Program-made: the position numbers and the translations under genes
Origin: Nissolia schottii
Taxonomy: Eukaryota; Streptophyta; Magnoliopsida; Fabales; Fabaceae
NCBI GenBank assembly: GCA_003254905.1
Contig: QANU01016365.1
Coordinates: 680,574-744,573 of the forward strand
Direction of reading: 5' to 3'
Length of the DNA stretch: 64,000 nt
Shown here: positions 11,566 through 24,981 of the stretch, piece after piece
Layout: every line of letters starts with the position of its first letter
How positions within the stretch are numbered: the first letter of the stretch is position 1
Notes under the pieces: generated by a model
What the model was told of the DNA's origin: nothing
The model's input: the letters and a program-made list of their open reading frames with translations, nothing else
The model's database searches: none

Positions 11566-12370
11566 TCCTCCCCAGCGGAGTCGCCAAATGTTTCGAACCA
11601 AAAATTAGGTTTGTAAATCTAGAGGAATGATAAGATAATGATGGAACTATGCCGAGCCGTGGACACGAGCGGTGAACGAAAAACACAATCACGAAGACTC
11701 TTCAGAGGATGATTCGAAGACCCGTCACCTTAGCTCTATTGGATGCTCTGGCATTTGGGTTCTCTCTATTTTCTGGTCTTTCCATCTATCTATCCACCTC
11801 TTTCTCATTTCCCCCATCCTCCTTCTATTCTCTTTTTTCCTCCATATTTTCCATCTCAAACCTGTCCAGCTTGGAGCGATGGTGACCACTCATTGCTTGA
11901 CACTGCATCGGGTGCCTTGCACTTTTCCTTGTTCAACGGCAACGCTAGACCATAGGATTTTTCTATGCCTAAAATTAAAGTGACTTTTGGCTATGCGTGG
12001 AGCTAGTTCCTAAATGATACAACAAATAGTTTTTCCTCTCCCTAACCTTAGTTATCCAAGGGTGCAGCGTCCATGCGTCACTACAGTGACTGGTTCGTCC
12101 GACGAGCCTTCCTAGCAACCTTGTTAGGAGAGATTATCTCTCCACGAGGGGTTCGCATCATCCCATAGCCATTGGCCCACATACCTGCAAAGTTCCTTCT
12201 TCATACCCAACTCGTTCTCTAGGCGTAATAGGCTATGCAGTGTCATCCACACTGGTCCTCTAAGGGATGCCATTAAGCCCGATTCAAACAAAGTCCCTTA
12301 ACCCATTAGTTAACTTCAATTAAGAGACCATTTTGGGTCCTTACTATTTAGTCTCAAACAACTATACACA
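11566..12370 (-). mobile_element. LTR retrotransposon 5' LTR with primer-binding site (candidate)
   Basis: On the - strand TGGCGACTCCGCTGGGGA (11586-11569) looks like a tRNA-primed binding site of plant Gypsy-type elements. It is preceded two bases upstream by a CA dinucleotide (…TTCGAAACA), as an LTR end should be. The putative LTR then runs to higher coordinates. A TGTGTATAGTTG start near 12370 would give an LTR of about 780 bp. The left part (GAACCCCTCGTGG, AGGTTAGGGAGAGG) is less AT-rich than the surroundings. No second LTR is visible, since the internal region runs into an assembly gap, so the assignment is tentative. Confidence 0.45.
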
Positions 12371-12654
12371 CAAATTAATGGGATATATATTAAGCACTGC
12401 CAAAAATTTTAATTCTACGTATGTTAATATCTTCAAATTTAAATATAATAAAATCACTTTATAGAATATTTACTCTCAATATAAAGAATCCATTAAAATT
12501 TATTTTTTGATATATTAATAAGCTTTAACCCAAAAATATAGCAGAACAAATTAAAAAATAACAAGCCCCAAATAAATAAATTATTAATTAAGATATATTG
12601 ACTTGAAAACAGAAAAAATCATTAGGAGTTGTGTTAATTTCTTAAGCATTACCA

Positions 12655-12830
12655 ACGGGGTTGATTCAAGTGGTAAGCGGCTTAATATTGCTTAAGCAAG
12701 GTCACGAGTTTGAGACCTTGTATATGCAGTTATTCCCGCTGGGAGACTCACCCATCATAATCAGATGCGTGATCCCGATCGACCGGAGATTAGTCAAGGC
12801 TAGGCCTTGGATACCGAGCTTGAAAAAAAA
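12655..12830 (+). mobile_element. tRNA-derived SINE, copy 1
   Basis: The head resembles a tRNA gene: an A-box-like GATTCAAGTGGTAAGCGG near 12663 and a B-box-like GGTCACGAGTTTGAGACC at 12700-12717. A unique body follows (CTGGGAGACTCACCC, GATTAGTCAAGGCT, CTTGGATACCG), then a terminal A8 tract at 12823-12830. This is the layout of a plant SINE transcribed by RNA polymerase III and mobilised by LINE enzymes. A second, less complete copy is at 62868-63055. Assignment to the Au family is possible but not verified. Confidence 0.8.
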
Positions 12831-15586
12831 GTGCAATAATATCATAAAAATCCAAAAATCTCGAATCGAGTTCAACCTTAAAACAGCTGTGTAGCATTTT
12901 AATGTAGTAAATTTTGAATGTAGTACAACGTTGGATGCGAATGAGGTGGAAATGAAATGAAATGAGGATTGGGTTGTGAAAACTTATCCATAGGTGAATG
13001 AAGAACAAAAGCATGATGTGGGGCCCACCTCATTAAACGCCCACCTTCCCATGAGCATGATCTCTGTCTAACTCTTGTTGCTCCTTCTCCTCCCAACCCT
13101 TCCTTCCATCATCTTTCTCTTATCCACTCCCACCAGGAATCCTATGAGTACCGAGTACCAAGTACCAGTGTGAAAATATAGTTATTTAATAAAATAATTA
13201 AATAACATAATTAAAATTCTTTCATAAATGAATAAATTCATAAGATACATTTGGACATATAAATCTCTTACAAGTTTTAAATGCAAAATTAAAATAGAAT
13301 ATACGTATAATAATTCATAAAAATAGTTTCTTTCTGTCCGTGTGACTCTATAGCACTCTAGACATAAATAAAATAGAAAATAACTCTACTACAAAATGAA
13401 GTTCATCATTGACAACTGAACTGAAATGTGGAGTCTTACCCTAGATGAATAGCACTATCTAAAGAATAATGAGATGAGATGAGATAAGACGGGAAAAACT
13501 CAGTGAATAAAAGAACCCCACGACTCACCTGACACATAAACAAGCATGAGACTCGCAATACAATAAATAATGATGATGATAATAATAATAATAATAATAA
13601 TATTAACAACAACAACAACAATAATAATAATAATTTCAAAATTTCTAAATATCTAAGGAGATTTCTGTCTCAAAGTTTTTCCCGAGTTTCACGGTATGCT
13701 TAAAATTTAACTTTTCGAGCCTCACAGTGCTATTTGTTTGGGTGTCACAATACGCCTACAGGTACTAAGATTGATATAGGTTATTGCCGACACACAATTT
13801 TATAGATCAATTGAAGACTTTTATTTTATTTTATTGAAGGACACAATATGAGCAATGAAAAAAATGTTTAAGGAACCAATTAGGGCATTGACCCATGTAT
13901 GACTCTAGCAAAATCTTCCTTCAAAATATTATTGAATTGTTAACAGGGAGAACTTAAAGTATGTGGTACGATGCATAATTGTTAAACTCTTAAGAGTTTA
14001 TGATTTACGAATTTACGATTCTACTATCAAAATGAGTTAACATTTATGTAACTCTCTTGTAATGTTGTAATGTTGTAAATTTAGGTTGGCGTGTTATCAC
14101 TTTGCCTTCAATTGCGTTGTATACTCTAGTTTTACAAGGACCACAATACAATTGTCATTTCTTTTCTTATGTTATGTATTTATATTATATTTATAGAACA
14201 ATTTTTGATGAGTTGAAGGATACATAAATAAAAAATAATAATAATAATAATAAAAGAGCAAATGAAGGAAGGAGGAATGTGATAGAAAAGAACGTGGGGT
14301 GTTGAAGTGAAACACTTCAGTATGGCATTACACGTCTTTTCCATCATGTGGCGGTGGTGGCGGAGTCACTATATCATCTGCCACTTTTTGTTGGTGGTTA
14401 GCCTACACGCAATATTTTGAGTCTTCAACCCTCGTAATATAACTTTATAAATGTGAATCATTTTAATATTTAAAATTTAACTTTTCAATTTTCGAAATTA
14501 TAAGTTATAAATAAAATTAGTTATTTGATTTATTATCATTCACGATTTCGTCAATTTGTCATATTAAATGAGATTATGACAACAATTAAGATTATAAATT
14601 AGATGTAACAATATATAAGATTGCAAATGAGGCCGTGAAAACATCTATTATTGTAAATGAAGTTGTGATAGTAACTTAGATTTACAGTTTCAAATATTGT
14701 CATCTTAAATGTTGTCACAATCTCATGTATAGGCGAAGTTGTCACAACTACATTTTCAGTCTCAAGTGGTGACAAATTAACAAAAATAAAAATTGTAATG
14801 AACTAAATGACTAAATTGACCCATGACTTACAATTTTAATGATTAAGAAGTAAAATTTTAAATTTTAAAGTTCAAAGTAGCTAAAACTTACAATTTTAAG
14901 GACCAAAACAAACATTGCCTCATTTTCTTTTATAAAAAAAATAGATTTTCTTTTTTTATAAAAAAATTAAGTAAATTTAACCCATATTATCATTTCTTTC
15001 TATTTTTTAAATGTTTACAAAGATGTCTTTCCAAATCACTTATTAAAATGTACAGTTCTGCTACATGTACAACCATATTCCATACACCATACATACACTT
15101 GTATAATAATATTGTGGGCCCCAAAATAACCGCCTCATCCACTCTCTCTCTCACCCTCACCAAAACGCATGTGAAGCCACGCTTCCCACTTGTAATACAT
15201 TTCGTATCCACTTCCTTTGGTTTCCACGAGTTTAGTGCTGGAATATTAATAAGCAAGTGCGGGAATATTAGAGAGTTTTCGTTGCATGAATGTTAGTTCC
15301 ATTCCTATGCTACTTTTGGCTGTATGCCTGCAACACTCATTTGTCCAGCAGCAGTGAGAATATATTCCTGTATCATTTTGATACTGGCAGCTTGGTTTCA
15401 TTTTGTTCTAAATCACTTGATCATAGTTTTAATTCTAATTTTGTGCGACAATCCTTGGAAATTATAGTTTTTTTTAATGAACTTAGAACCTAATCTTTCA
15501 GAGATTATGACATATAACGGCCTTGAGAGTTGCATTCTGAATAACCAGTCTTAATAGTTGCCTGTGAATAATGTTTGCACATATGC
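12831..15586. other. Intergenic DNA with microsatellites and MITE fragments
   Basis: No gene recognised. It holds a compound (ATA)n/(ACA)n/(ATA)n microsatellite near 13578-13634, a short (AAT)n near 14229-14252, and an AT-rich segment (14440-14925) whose ends are roughly inverted and may be a long MITE. At 15059-15110, TGCTACATGTACAACC followed by CATACACCATACATACAC matches one end of the MITE at 63600-63814. The pyrimidine-rich stretch at 15120-15170 looks promoter-like, but no gene follows it. Confidence 0.5.
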
Positions 15587-16920
15587 CTATTTAATGTTTA
15601 CACTTACGTCCATTATTAATTTAACTTGGAATTGGAGTGATCTGCGTTGTGTATATAACACATCATCTGAAAAATGTTTACAACACTTGTCCCATACCAC
15701 CTCAGGCCTAGTCATGTTGTTCGATATCAATAATATCACAAATAACTTTCTCACGTAGCCAGCTAATGAAAGCCCATGAGCCAGCTTCAATGATAACATC
15801 AATGAACTTGTTATCATCTTGAAGTAGGCCTAAAGCATAAATTAATTCCATCAACAATTCGGATATCCTCAAAACTGAATATTCAATAGCAATCTAAGAA
15901 AGTAATCTTCTCCATGTCTTGTTGGAACATGTGAGATTCTACCAATAGCAAATCCTCTTTTTCTAGGCATCCAGATCGATCGAATCTTCATCATGTCACA
16001 CGAATTTAGTTGGAAACTCATTATATGTAAGATTTATTCCTTGTGAAAACTTGTTATTTGCCTCCATCCAACCCAATAACATTGTATTCTTAATTTAGCT
16101 TTATCAACCACTATAGAAACAATTTCACTATCCCTATAGACAATTGGTTGTTCGTTGGGTAGATGAAATGGTAACTTTTTAACTGTCGATTCTTTTACTT
16201 GTATCTCAAATTGAAACAATCTCCACACTGCATCACATGCAGAAATATACCTGCAATCATAATAATTTTGTACCTCATCCATGATTTTAGCATAAGTACC
16301 AAAATTGTCGTGTCAAAACAAAGTTGCGGTCACTCGGTCAACTCCCTTATGAACATGCTTGAAATTCAACATTACAGACATCTGTATAATGGAAATTACA
16401 TTGAATTTAGTAAATAAAGTAAAAAATTCTTAATTAGCATAATAATATTAATACTAAAATTTTGTTCTAAAACTCATAAATTTATTACTTACGCCCATTT
16501 GTTCTGTTCTGCCAACAATTTCTCCTTTCTTCAAGTCCTGAATCAGTTGATCTAGCTTCATTTTGAAGACAATTACTGAACATGTATCCTTTGTCATGTA
16601 GCTGCAACTTTAGATTCTCCTCTATCTAAGCATTCATGCAATCCCTTGCATTGATGGACTCTCAACCTTGGCTGATTGAATGTGATATATGCCAACCGAT
16701 CTTATTCAACCATGGCATAACTATTAACTAAAAACTTATGAAATAATCTTCTTGAGTGAAGTATAATGGGTCATTCATTAACTCTCTATCTTGTATTCTG
16801 TAAGAAAAAAAACTCTCTCTAAGTCAATTTCTCCCTCTCTTTCTTTAGCAGCAGGGTCCACAAGCGATTTTTCGTATATATATTTTTTTTTTGGCATCCA
16901 GACCAAGAGTCAATTTGCCA

Positions 16921-16952
<32 letters not shown>

Positions 16953-18460
16953 TGCAAGACTTGTGGATATACATTTTTTGATATCTTCCTTATATCTATC
17001 TATCTTCGCCAAATGGATATTGAACTGCAAACATACAAAGGGTGGAGCACATCTATTACTTGTTGCATTCTTGATTGTGTTTCGAGCACTACATCCTTGT
17101 CTTCCAAAATTTCATCAATTTCGCCAACTATATATTAAAGCAGCAACCTCAGACAGTACTGGGTAAATTATACGTTCTATCATCTTTGTTACGTTTGCGA
17201 ATAAGTTGTAGTCTGAGTTCAGAACAATCCTCTTCCGTGTATCAATCTTGAGCATTTCTAAAAGATCGTGCCAGAACATTGTGATGATCTAACCAAGATT
17301 ATTGACTTAATACATGAACAATCATAGTTTTTTCATCAACAGCATTCACTGTAAACTTAACCAAACTACCACATCTAAGCCTATATTTATCAATCTCCTT
17401 GACAAACAAACCTCCCAATGTCTCTGCTTGTCCTAACGTAATTCCACATTGTATCTTTTGCCAAAAGAATTGAACAGAAAAATTATAAATGGCCTTGCGG
17501 GAAAAGTCTGTTTAGCAAATGTTGGAAACATTTACATTAGTACAACAAAATTGCATGTAAAAAAATGTCAACAAAATTTGAAATGATGATTATATAAAAA
17601 AGTAATTTACCAGACATCCTTAACGCCTCATTGAACACATTATCTTTTCTTTAAAGTCAAAGAGAACTGATGAAGGAGGTGGTTTCTCAATCTTCTAATT
17701 TGCAATCTAGTTCCATTACACAAACCATTTGGTTGATCTTTATTCCTCAATAGCATGGCACGAACATCAACTTTCAATATCAGTCTATGGGGTGGAAGAC
17801 CTGAACAATTTATACCATTTAGGATCTCAGGACTAAAATTATCGAGTTCAGATTTCATATTTCCTTCTTCTACGCAAAGTGAATCAGAACTTGAATATTC
17901 TTTCTCTTCTCCTAAGAGCTTAGACATTATATAGTTCATTTGGGAAACAACTTCTAATGTAGGTCCTAGAATTGTTCTTTCCTTTAAGTAGTTATCAGAA
18001 GACAAATTCACCATCAAATCAGGGTACACAAAATCAATCAAATTGCCAAAAGAAGAGTCATATTTGTTTATGAGAATATCACTTGAAATTCGCATTTTTG
18101 ACTCTCCTTTATTTGAATCACCAACATCAGCATCTCCTAAATGCCACATTTAGAACAATATCACCTCTTGGACATATAGAAGCTGATAGAGTATTCCACA
18201 AAAATGTTTTTTCGATTCCACCATCATAGTATAAAAGAGAGTCCACCACCAGAACCATAGACAACATTCATTATTTCATCGTAAGCTGATCTTTGTTCAT
18301 TAGTTATCGTTTTCAGGAATTCATCAAGTTGATTCGACATAGCTTGTTTATCAAGAATTAATCCCTCCATGATTAACTTGTCTTGCATGTCAAAGGCATG
18401 TCTGGATATTCTTTCAGTGATCTGCCATTCGATTGAAACAATTCTTCAATAACATAAAAA
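15587..18460 (-). pseudogene. Decayed Helitron Rep/PIF1-helicase, pieces in permuted order
   Basis: Translation of the - strand gives pieces of a plant Helitron RepHel protein, broken by many stops. Reading 5' to 3' the first pieces are the helicase Walker A region (about 18440-18150, with TNEQR and a damaged loop GGIEKTFLWNTLSA) and, after an internal deletion, the helicase C-terminal part (18149-17640: FVYPDLMVNLSSDNYL, LGPTLEVVSQMNYIMSKLLG, EEKEYSSSDS, CSGLPPHRLILKVDV, QPNGLCNGTRL). Then come Rep N-terminal pieces (about 17320-16970: LRLQLIRKR, RTYNLPS), KLDQLIQDLKKGEIVGRTEQ (about 16560-16490), MDEVQNYYDCRYISACDAVW (16282-16034), and RPEVVWDKCCKHFSDD (15817-15587). In an intact RepHel the Rep pieces come before the helicase. 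The Walker A glycines are lost, so it cannot be active. Helitron termini were not found. A (TTA)n microsatellite at 16925-16951 interrupts it. Confidence 0.75.
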
Positions 18461-18719
18461 ATCAACTACAGGACCCCTTTTAAGTTTATTGTTTCTAACA
18501 AACTTTTGTCATCCCCCTGTGAATTTGCATAATGATGAATTAATGTTTACTTGACTACTAAATAAGTAAATTTGTCATGCTTCTAAGACCCTCAAATATG
18601 ACTAAATATCAACATAAACATATATGGTTGACATTAACATGACCGTATCTAAAATGTTTTAGATTTTACAAAAAAAACATAGACTCAAATTAAGCATGAA
18701 TTGCAATTGCAGTGTTGTT

Positions 18720-19210
18720 TTTAAAAAATTACAAATTTAAAATTAATGTTGATGGAGTAGTAATTGGAAATTGATTTTTTTTATAAAAAAAATATAAATA
18801 TTAAAAAATTCAAATTTATAATTAATGGTGATAGTTTTTGAAATTTGAATTTTTTTTAATTTAATTTTGATAGTTATTCCAAAATACTTGGTTGCTTATA
18901 GTTATTCCTTACTATGACTAATTTGACCATACATACTTGCTGATTGTTCTTGGAAATTGTTTTTTTTTTAATTTGAATTTGAATTTTGATACATCGAACT
19001 AATTACTATTTTTTTTTTAAAAAAACTTCTTGAAAGGTTAAACACAAACATGTAGATTAATACTTCAAATATTTTGGCGGAATAAAATAATTGTAAATTA
19101 AAAAGTAATGTAGATGGAACAATAATTGGAATCTGCTTTTTCAAAAAAAAAATTCTAAATATTTTTAAAAAAATCAAGTTTATAATTAATACTGATAGTT
19201 TTTGAAAGTT
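18720..19210. repeat. Diverged direct repeat, two copies of about 135 bp
   Basis: 18720-18855 and 19070-19210 share the same succession: TACAAATTTAAAATTAATGT / TGTAAATTAAAAAGTAATGT, GATGGA, TAATTGGAA, T-rich and A-rich blocks, then TTTATAATTAAT and TGATAGTTTTTGAAA. The copies are clearly diverged. Very AT-rich; no coding function seen. Confidence 0.55.
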
Positions 19211-21179
19211 GAAAGTTATTGAAAATCTAAAGCTGATGTAAAACGAAATAACAGAATGTCTTCTTTTAATAGTGTGTAAAAGATTTATCTGAATTAATTT
19301 TACCATTGAATTTATTAACGGTAATAAATATTTTTAAATTCATGTTAACTGATCTTTTTTCTTTTTTAAGATTAGACTTAACCAAAATTTTCATGACTAC
19401 AAAAGAGCGGTTACAAAAGAGTTAATTTATGAAAATATACCCCATAATCACAGCACATTCATAGGACATTAGAATCAAATACAAATGAATCTTTACAAAA
19501 CCAAAAGAATACATCACAGACCAAATCAAAAATATTATATACTTAATCTTTACAAAACCAAAAGAGAATCAATTAAAATACATCCATAAAAGACCATGTG
19601 AAGTACATAACGAAGGTCATCCTTCATTCATTTAGCAGGATTTCTTGTTGTAATTGTTCTTATTGTTGTTGGGACCTCCTCAAAAAAAATCAAAATATCA
19701 ACAAACAAAATAACAAAATACTAAGAAACAACATACATAGTAAAACTCATTGTTTAGAACAAAATGCATACACAACAACATCACTGCACTAATGACAATA
19801 TGTTAGCAACAATGAACCCACACAATCATTAAAATTATCCACTGAGCCAAAAATGCACACAGCAACAAAGAAAAACAACCATCAATAACAACTTTTATAT
19901 ATAGGTAGATGAAGAAAAAAGGGAAAAACATGATGTTGATAATATAATTGTACCATGTTCGAGATAATAGTGGGAGTGTAATATGTATATCTGTATATTG
20001 CAATGTGTGATCTGTACATTGGAGTCTAAGCCTATTAATAGGTTGAAAACCTAACGACCAAGAACAAATTATAATCAAATCAATTAAATCTATAATTTAC
20101 AATTATATTATTAACACATGAGAAAACTCTTGAAGTAGGAGGGGTAGATCACAGAGAACCCAGAGGAGAAAGAAGAATTTCACGATGAGCAGATACATTG
20201 AGGGATAATGATTGACTTCATAAGTGCATTGGAATTTTGTTGATCATTAACAGCACATCAACCAATACATTTTCCAAATTTGAATTCAGTTAATAGATTA
20301 ACTCTGATTAAAATTAGAACTAGAATTGATGAATCTATATGGGATTAACTCTGATTATTTTTTTTTTCGACTCAATCTGAGTCATTCAATAATTAACTTT
20401 AATTTGGACCGTACATTGTTTAGGAGAGAAAATAGGATGTTGTGAGGATGACATATCAGCTAGGGACTTAAATGCATTACTTGCCTAATAGAATAATAAT
20501 ATGATGGATTACTTGCAAATTTCTAGTCCAAGTTTTACGCTTCAGATGTTGAGTACCTATATAAATAGTCAGGACAATAATTCCCATGAGCTAATTTTAA
20601 GACGAAAATTGCTTCTAAGACCTAATAAATTAATCTACATGTCAATCTACACATTTTGATGAATGACACTTAACATTTTAAGAAACAAAATAGAAAGTAA
20701 AATATCAATGTGTAAGTTGATTTGTTAAGTCGCTCGTGCATTACTCTTTTGAGACATAGTTAATTAGTTATTTTCATTTTTGTGTTCAGATGTTTAAAAC
20801 TCCTTGCAAGATTGTTGTTAGACTTGATCGTGGACCATTTTTTAAACTGTTAATACAGATTGATTTTAGACCAAGATGCAACAACAAATACGATCATTTT
20901 TGTCATGCTACAAAAAGTAAGTTAAGTTCAGGTTTTTTGTGTGTCTAAGCTTCAGCTCGGTTCAATCTTGAACCCAGCTCAAATGGGCTTTGCAGCCCAA
21001 AACTAACACGCCATTTTTGAAGGCCATTGACCATAACACAAGTTATTGAAGGGCATACCCATATTATAAGTTTCGAAAGACCTGTTTTTTTTAGAAAGAA
21101 AAAGGGAAAGAATACCAAAAATTTTTTTTGGAAAGAAATATAAAAGAAAAAAAAATGGAAAGACCAAATACCCATTGAA
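19211..21179. other. AT-rich non-coding DNA
   Basis: No gene recognised on either strand. A short direct repeat AATCTTTACAAAACCAAAAG occurs near 19488 and again near 19548. It may include non-coding parts of the neighbouring Helitron remnant, but no Helitron end could be placed. Confidence 0.4.
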
Positions 21180-22246
21180 CAAAAACAACCGTAGAGAGAT
21201 GGTGAGGGGGAAGCTTGGCTTTAGAGAGGTAAGTCCTACGGTGGTAGTATACTTGAAACGGTAGAATGGTTAGAATGTACCTTCAAAGCACTCCGGGACC
21301 TAAGTTAATGTGGGTGCTAAGAGGAGTGTAAAGTAATAGGATGAAATCTGTAATTAGTCTTATAACCGGAGATAGGTATATATGAGAGGTTGGTCGGTTA
21401 AGTTATCTTGTGTGATCCTAGGATGGAGGTCGACGATTGTCTCTAATCACTTTGGTAATAGGGCACCTGCTCTGAAGTTTCCCTTTCTAGCATGATTTGT
21501 CAATCCAGCAATGGGTTTGTTGTAGATTGAACTCCTCAGGTGACTCAACACCTAGTTGGTTGTTGGTCCTTTCCTAATCGCTTGTGTCCCGAGTTCGTTT
21601 GGACTTAAGGTTCCATGCGTTCTTTGTGTTATGGATTGTTAGGGTGGCCCGTAACATTGCTACCAACCCGATTTCGAGGCTTAGGGCATAAAGGTCAGTT
21701 TACAAACTATTATAGACAAAGTAGAAAATTCTGAGATGTTTCTTGTAACTCGGATCTCGAATTAGTTCCGAGAGCTTCAAAGTAGTGAAGACGACGGTGT
21801 ATTGTGGTTAACAACCTTGGACGATGATAGAGGTACCTGCAAAAGATAGTCTGATGCTCAAGTAAGTGTTTTAGTCAATATGAGGTGAATAGTAGTTAGA
21901 TCTTATGTACCTAAACATGAGCAAGGGGTGGTTGAGATTCTTTATGTTGAGATACTCTGTAACTGTAACCATTACCTAGGTAGAACATAATTATGTGGTC
22001 CATAATTATGTGTTTATGACACCGAGTAATGGTTATGCAGGATATGTGTTTGTCAACGATTACTTCAGTGATAAATGTCTCATTATTGCTTTAGGCTTTC
22101 TAGTGCTTGGTTGAACGTTACGTTCCTAGGTCATCTCAGGCTTTCTTGTCTGGCTTAATCATCTTGAGATCACGAGATCCAACATGCCTTGTTAGGTTTA
22201 GACCATAACACAAACCAAAAGGTTTTTTCGATTAATGCACTTGCTA
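21180..22246. other. Higher-GC non-coding block of unknown, probably transposon, origin
   Basis: The base composition changes sharply from the AT-rich flanks, yet all six frames are closed by frequent stops. The text resembles the LTR or untranslated region of a retroelement, but no primer-binding site, polypurine tract or terminal repeat was found, so no class is assigned. Confidence 0.35.
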
Positions 22247-22724
22247 TGACTTGGTTTGGTAAAGCTGTTTGAGGAGGTGTTTCTACTCTCAAAAAGCACA
22301 AGCCAATTTTTTATGTTTGGTAAATAGAAAAGTTTGAGAGCTTTTGCTCCTGGCTTTTGAGAGCCAGGAGTGCTCTTGCGAGCTCTCAAAAGATATTTTT
22401 CATAGCTGACTCTGGCTCTTCAAAATTTAAAAATATTCGAATAATCTTGAACTTAAATAAAATTACAATTATGTCATTCAATAATTAATAAAACATCAAA
22501 ATAGAAATGATATTTTATGATTTATATCCATTATAATCATTTTATACTTTAAGAGTACCTTAACAATATATTTATCAAACATTATTCTTATAGTTTCTGC
22601 TTATTGAGAGCAGTTTTTGTACCATTTTACCAAACAATACTATTATAACTTTTCAAAAGTAGTTTTTAGAGAGCCTAGAAAGCTCAACAACTTTTGAAGA
22701 GTCATAACATTACCAAATCAAGCC
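22247..22724. mobile_element. MITE of about 480 bp with GACTTGGTTTGGTAA ends
   Basis: The left end GACTTGGTTTGGTAA (22248) is matched by GGCTTGATTTGGTAAT in the reverse complement of the right end (22724). Inside, the left TTTGAGAGC and CTCTCAAAAG blocks are echoed by GAGAGC and CTTTTCAAAAG on the right. No coding capacity. The size and TTTGGTAA terminus suit a hAT- or Harbinger-derived MITE. I could not identify a clear target-site duplication. Confidence 0.6.
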
Positions 22725-24981
22725 TACATGTAAGATCGAAGCTAACTTCAAAAGAAGAACACTAATAAATAAATGTTATGCTTTTTAGTCTCAATCAACT
22801 TTTGCGAAAGACCACTAATCTTATTTACATTTGAGAATAAATAATTGAAATACACCTCTAAAATACAATTTTCAAGTTGATTATCAAGTGCCAAAAGATG
22901 AGAAGGAAGAAAACTTCAATAGATAAAATTTAGTAAGTGAATCAACTTCTCCTTATCAAATGTAGAAAATGAATATCTTGGATTTAGGCAAGCTACACAA
23001 AGAAGTAGCTTAGTATTCACATTCGTAAAATAATTGTAGAGTTTTTGAAGTTGTCTATTTATCACTTGATAGAATAATTTAACTTCTTAAAAATTTTGCA
23101 AATTTCAAATGATTTGAACTTTACATCTTTTATCGAATGGAAAGCTAACATTGTGCTTGTTTCAAAATAATGAAACTTATGTCCTAAAAAAAAATGAAAC
23201 TTCATTTATCATGCCAGCCATAATCTTTTATACTTTGCAATTGTTACTTAGATACTTTAATTAATCTCACAGCATTTACAATGTTTTGATTACTTTTTTA
23301 TAATGCTTGAGATAACAAGCAAATAACTCCCAACATAATTTTAATGGGTGAAGTGTGATGAGTGAATAAATTATTCAAACAGAATATTCTTACAATGTAA
23401 CAAGTGAAGTAAATAATAGTAAAATGGGTTAATTCCATTCAATTACTTTGTTATCTTAGTATATGACCAAAATTAATAATTAGTGCATGTGGTTTGCATG
23501 CACACGTCCCACCATTTAGTAAGTAGATCCATTTTTAGAAGTTGACATGAATAAATTAGATTATCACAAATAATTTAAATAGAGTTTGTTATAATACTAA
23601 GTGAATTTTACATCATAATCCAATTTATGTACATCAATACATGTTTTAAACCCTTACAACTTTCTTGAGTTTTATAGAATTCTCCACACACACAGATACA
23701 TACATACATATATATACATATACATACATACATATATATTGATGGGATGTTAGTAGATAAACACCGCTATTCTGTCTTCGTATATGAACCCCGTACTTGA
23801 GAGAACATGCAGAAACAAATTTGAGAGCCCTACGATACAGCCAATAAAGGTCCCTATTTTCTGATTCCAAACAAGGAACAACAACATGCATGTCTTACAA
23901 AAGACAAACCAAAACGTATAGGTTGAGTTGGGAAACCTCCAACTTAGTTTCAAGTGTGTGTGTTGCATTTCCTAATGTCAACGTAACCAAATTCGGGCTC
24001 CATTCAATGAATCTGATCTTAGACTTTTAGAAATTGTGTTAATCCGAAAATGAAATCATTTTGAGAGGTTCCATTACCATCAGTCAATGGTTTGAACGTC
24101 AACTTGGGAGAGTCCATTACCATTTCTAGAAAGTGCGTTTCTGTCGAATTTAGATGAAGTACTTTCTCATCTAAGGTGAAGGTGAGACACCTTTAAATCA
24201 TTTGGTAAAACCCATAGATTATAATTCACTGATTTAACGATACACAGCCCATCACTTTTTATATTTAAGGGAGAAAAAAAAATTAGAGAATCCAAATCCA
24301 TCATGGTGGATAGAATACCATAACCAAACCCCCTTCAATTACAAGAACCAAAATGTTTAATAATTTCTCTTCGATTTGCTTAGCATTCTAATAATAATAA
24401 TAATAATAGTAATTATAATAATCCCTGCATGCTTATGTAAATCGTATTATTGCCTTTATCAATGTTAAGAGTACCGAAGAAATACCCTGCATTTTATATT
24501 GCAAGAAATACTCACTTGACTTAAAAATGGCTGATCACAATAGAAATAAACTATAAAACTATAACCTGAAGCAAATTTCATTAGTAAAACCACGGCCGAC
24601 TTGAATCTTAAAACCACTATTTCAGAAAATGTTACTTATACGCATAAAGAATTTTATCTGCATTTTTTTCTTTTTGCCTTCGTTCACTAAATTATGATTA
24701 TACATCTAACGGTGAATAGGGGCATCAAAGCGATGCATATCATCAACGAGAACATAAAGAACTTTCTAAATGACAATCCCAATTTGAGCTTCTCTATGAC
24801 TTATATGATTCAAAGGGCAAACCTTGAAAAGTAATGCCAAGGAATGATCTTTAAGACATACAAATCAATTTTGCTGAAGCCAGTGCTTGTGCTAGAGGCT
24901 AAAAGGGTATATGCCATTGGCACCCATGTCCAAATTGTCCATTCTAAAAGCAGGACAATTGGGTAGAGAAATGAAACCATT
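22725..24981. other. Intergenic DNA downstream of the FAP2-like gene
   Basis: No gene recognised. It contains an (ACAT)n/(AT)n microsatellite at about 23684-23740 and an (AAT)n at about 24389-24415. The last few hundred bases before 24981 should be the 3' UTR of the FAP2-like gene, which is transcribed leftwards. Confidence 0.5.

Noticed and set aside
12655-12720. A tRNA gene
   Set aside because: A- and B-box-like blocks are present but no cloverleaf or anticodon arm can be formed, and a SINE body and A tail follow.
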